Source of the DNA: Alphaproteobacteria bacterium
GTDB taxonomy: Bacteria; Pseudomonadota; Alphaproteobacteria; Micavibrionales; Micavibrionaceae
Direction: 5' to 3'
Assembly (NCBI GenBank): GCA_020443295.1
Contig: JAGRIJ010000006.1
Location: 1-64,000 of the forward strand
DNA length: 64,000 nucleotides
Shown here: positions 62,565-64,000 of the stretch, piece by piece
Layout of the letters: each line of letters begins with the position of its first letter
How positions within the stretch are numbered: position 1 is the stretch's first letter
Position numbers and translations under genes: made by a program
The notes under the pieces: generated by a model
Told to the model about the DNA's origin: nothing
Database searches by the model: none
The model's input: only the letters and a program-made list of their open reading frames with translations

Positions 62565-62876
62565 GTGCCCCAGTTCGTCGTTATCGCGCGCGACGCGAAG
62601 GATGAGGGGGCGCTGGAGCGCCGGCTGGCAGCGCGCGAGGCGCATATCAAGGCGTGCGATCTTGCCGTTGAAACGGGGCAGCAGATTTACGGCGCGGCGC
62701 TTCTTTCCGACGATGGCAAAATGTGCGGTTCGGTCATGGTGTTCGACATGGAATCCCGCGCCGCGCTTGATGCCTATCTCAAGAACGAGCCTTATGTGAT
62801 GAACAAGGTGTGGGGGGAGATTGAGGTCGTTCCCTGCAAGACCGGGCCGAGTTTTACGAAGTTCCTGCCACAATGA
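62565..62876 (+). CDS. YciI-like protein
   Basis: 103 residues from a GTG that directly follows the fabI stop. It has the YciI ferredoxin-like fold pattern: FVVIARDAKDEGALERRLAAREAHI, GAALLSDDGKMCGSVMVFD and AALDAYLKNEPYVMNKVWGEIEVVPC. Members are small dimers with a conserved His/Asp pair of unknown or lyase-like function. Overlaps the thioesterase start by 4 nt (ATGA). Confidence 0.88.
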   Translation: MPQFVVIARDAKDEGALERRLAAREAHIKACDLAVETGQQIYGAALLSDDGKMCGSVMVFDMESRAALDAYLKNEPYVMNKVWGEIEVVPCKTGPSFTKFLPQ

Positions 62877-63334
62877 TCTGGTTTAAATCCTATAGTCTCG
62901 ATTATCTGGAAGGTTTGCGGAACGCCAATATGGGCGAGTATCTGGGGATCGCATTTACCGATCTTGGAGACGATTATCTTTGTGCGCGGATGCCCGTGGA
63001 TAAAAGGACGACGCAGCCGTTCGGAATTCTGCACGGCGGGGCGAGTTGCGTTCTTTCCGAGACGCTGGGCAGCGTGGCGGCGTGGATGTGCATTGACCCG
63101 GACAAGGAGCGCGCGGTTGGGCTGGAGATTAACGCCAACCATATCCGCGCGGTGACGGAGGGCTTTGTTGTCGGCAAATGTTCGCCCCTGCATATCGGGC
63201 GGCGCACGCATGTCTGGCAGACGGATATCACGGAGGAGGGCACGGGCAAGCGGGTAGCGATCTCGCGGCTGACGGTGGCGATCATCGAGCAGGGCACTTT
63301 GTCCGCGCAAAAAGAGAAAGTTATTGTAAAGTAG
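62873..63334 (+). CDS. Hotdog-fold thioesterase (PaaI/YdiI-like)
   Basis: 153 residues. The hotdog signature is QPFGILHGGASCVLSETLGS (HGG, with the downstream Glu as catalytic residue), followed by NANHIRAVTEGFVVGKCSPL. It hydrolyses acyl-CoA or aryl-CoA thioesters. It overlaps the YciI gene by 4 nt and lies 19 bp before aroC, so the four genes from fabI form one operon. Possibly a menaquinone- or phenylacetate-type esterase, but the pathway is not shown. Confidence 0.85.
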   Translation: MIWFKSYSLDYLEGLRNANMGEYLGIAFTDLGDDYLCARMPVDKRTTQPFGILHGGASCVLSETLGSVAAWMCIDPDKERAVGLEINANHIRAVTEGFVVGKCSPLHIGRRTHVWQTDITEEGTGKRVAISRLTVAIIEQGTLSAQKEKVIVK

Positions 63335-63353
63335 TTTGGATTAAGAGGTATTT

Positions 63354-64000
63354 ATGTCGGGTAACCGTTTTGGCACATTGTTTCAGTATCAGAGCTTTGG
63401 CGAGAGCCACGGACCCGCTATCGGTTGCGTCGTCGATGGCGTGCCGCCGCGCATAAACTTAAGCGAGGCGGACATACAGTTCTGGCTGGACCGCAGGAAG
63501 CCGGGGCAGTCGCGGCATACCACGCAGCGGCAGGAACCGGACAGAGTCGAGATTTTGTCGGGCGTATTCGAGGGGCAGACAACGGGGACGCCCATCGGGC
63601 TGCTGATTCATAACGTCGATCAGAAATCCAAGGATTACGGGGATATCAAGGACAAGTTCCGGCCCGGCCATGCGGATTATACCTATTTTAAAAAATACGG
63701 CATTCGCGATTACCGCGGCGGAGGCAGGTCTTCGGCCCGCGAGACGGCGATGCGCGTGGCGGCGGGTGCCATCGCGCGCAAGGTTCTGGAAGCGCAGATT
63801 GGGGCGCAGGCGAAAGTGCGCGGTTGCGTGGTGCAGATCGGCACTGAGAAGATCAGCCGCGATGCGTGGAACTGGGAGGAGGTGGAGCGCAACCCGTTCT
63901 GGTCGCCGGATGCTAAGGCTGGCAAGGCCTGGGAAGGGTATCTTGATTCCATCCGCAAGAAGGGTTCGAGCGCCGGGGCGCTGGTGGAGGTTCATGCGTC
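63354..64000 (+). CDS. aroC: AroC, chorismate synthase (5' part; continues past the window)
   Basis: 215 complete codons to the window edge; the family is about 360 residues, so the 3' part is missing. The ATG at 63354 has AAGAGG about 5 nt upstream. Conserved parts are [40 protein letters not shown] and [20 protein letters not shown]. It makes chorismate from 5-enolpyruvylshikimate 3-phosphate using reduced flavin, the last shared step of aromatic amino-acid synthesis. Confidence 0.97.
   Translation, partial: MSGNRFGTLFQYQSFGESHGPAIGCVVDGVPPRINLSEADIQFWLDRRKPGQSRHTTQRQEPDRVEILSGVFEGQTTGTPIGLLIHNVDQKSKDYGDIKDKFRPGHADYTYFKKYGIRDYRGGGRSSARETAMRVAAGAIARKVLEAQIGAQAKVRGCVVQIGTEKISRDAWNWEEVERNPFWSPDAKAGKAWEGYLDSIRKKGSSAGALVEVHA

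Noticed and set aside
1-64000. CRISPR array, insertion sequence, prophage or rRNA operon
   Set aside because: No regularly spaced repeats, transposase or integrase motifs, phage structural genes or rRNA sequence were seen.

Overview
The window looks like a stretch of an alphaproteobacterial chromosome with moderate to high GC by eye. The evidence is a C4-pathway 5-aminolevulinate synthase (HemA), the hrcA/grpE/dnaK/dnaJ/dapB and rph/rdgB/hemW blocks, a pyruvate phosphate dikinase, a bactofilin, a YjfB-type motility protein and an alphaproteobacterial-type Suv3 C-terminal domain. Many exported orphan proteins and one IcmD-like protein would fit a Micavibrio-like or Rhodospirillales-like lineage. 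That placement is inference; no 16S gene is present. Most genes are housekeeping. I see no prophage, insertion sequence, CRISPR array or rRNA.

Layout. 1-5.8 kb: envelope polysaccharide export genes (Wzc-like, Wza-like and Wzz-like on the minus strand; an outer-membrane beta-barrel and a VanZ-like protein beside them). 5.9-12 kb: an accessory region with a COG4705-like membrane protein, an SDR, a 2OG-Fe(II) oxygenase, a Tiki/ChaN-like protein, a beta-helix protein and an AT-rich ankyrin protein. 11.9-14.4 kb: a copAB copper operon next to tRNA-Leu(UAA). 14.6-22.5 kb: a membrane protein, a MarR-like regulator, a pentapeptide protein, uvrC, bactofilin, nth and an Ada-like methyltransferase. 22.4-29.5 kb: dapB, dnaJ, dnaK, grpE, an exported orphan and hrcA, all on the minus strand. 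29.5-32.7 kb: rph, rdgB, an IcmD-like orphan and hemW. 32.7-39.1 kb: an exported orphan; an operon of a free-standing Suv3 C-terminal-like protein, a Rap1a-like protein and a membrane protein; ispB; an exported orphan; a GNAT acetyltransferase. 39.2-45 kb: ppdK, ygfZ, a GT9 transferase and exported orphans. 45.1-53.3 kb: a YejA-like binding protein, a divergent macrodomain protein, a YwqK/MORN-like protein, two PfkB kinases, TetR, and an RnfD-like plus DUF2330 pair. 53.4-59.4 kb: hemA, the small YjfB-like gene, a metallopeptidase-fold protein without its zinc site, a Cys-rich exported protein, htpG and pdxH. 59.4-64 kb: a glycine-zipper lipoprotein, a large orphan, then fabI, a YciI-like gene, a hotdog thioesterase and the 5' part of aroC.

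Genes that work together: the export genes form an envelope polysaccharide system; hrcA, grpE, dnaK, dnaJ and htpG make up protein quality control; hemA and hemW both concern heme; copA and copB form a periplasmic and outer-membrane copper defence; uvrC, nth and the Ada-like protein are separate DNA repair functions.

I found no clear large undescribed system. The best second-look items are degenerate or orphaned versions of known domains: the zinc-site-less minimal MMP protein, the free-standing Suv3 C-terminal module in an operon with a Rap1a-like exported protein, the lone IcmD-like protein inside rph-rdgB-hemW, the RnfD-like protein without its flavinylation threonine beside DUF2330, and the degenerate macrodomain. 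There are also two transcription terminators built into the coding ends of convergent neighbours, and an FNR-like dyad at the hemA promoter.
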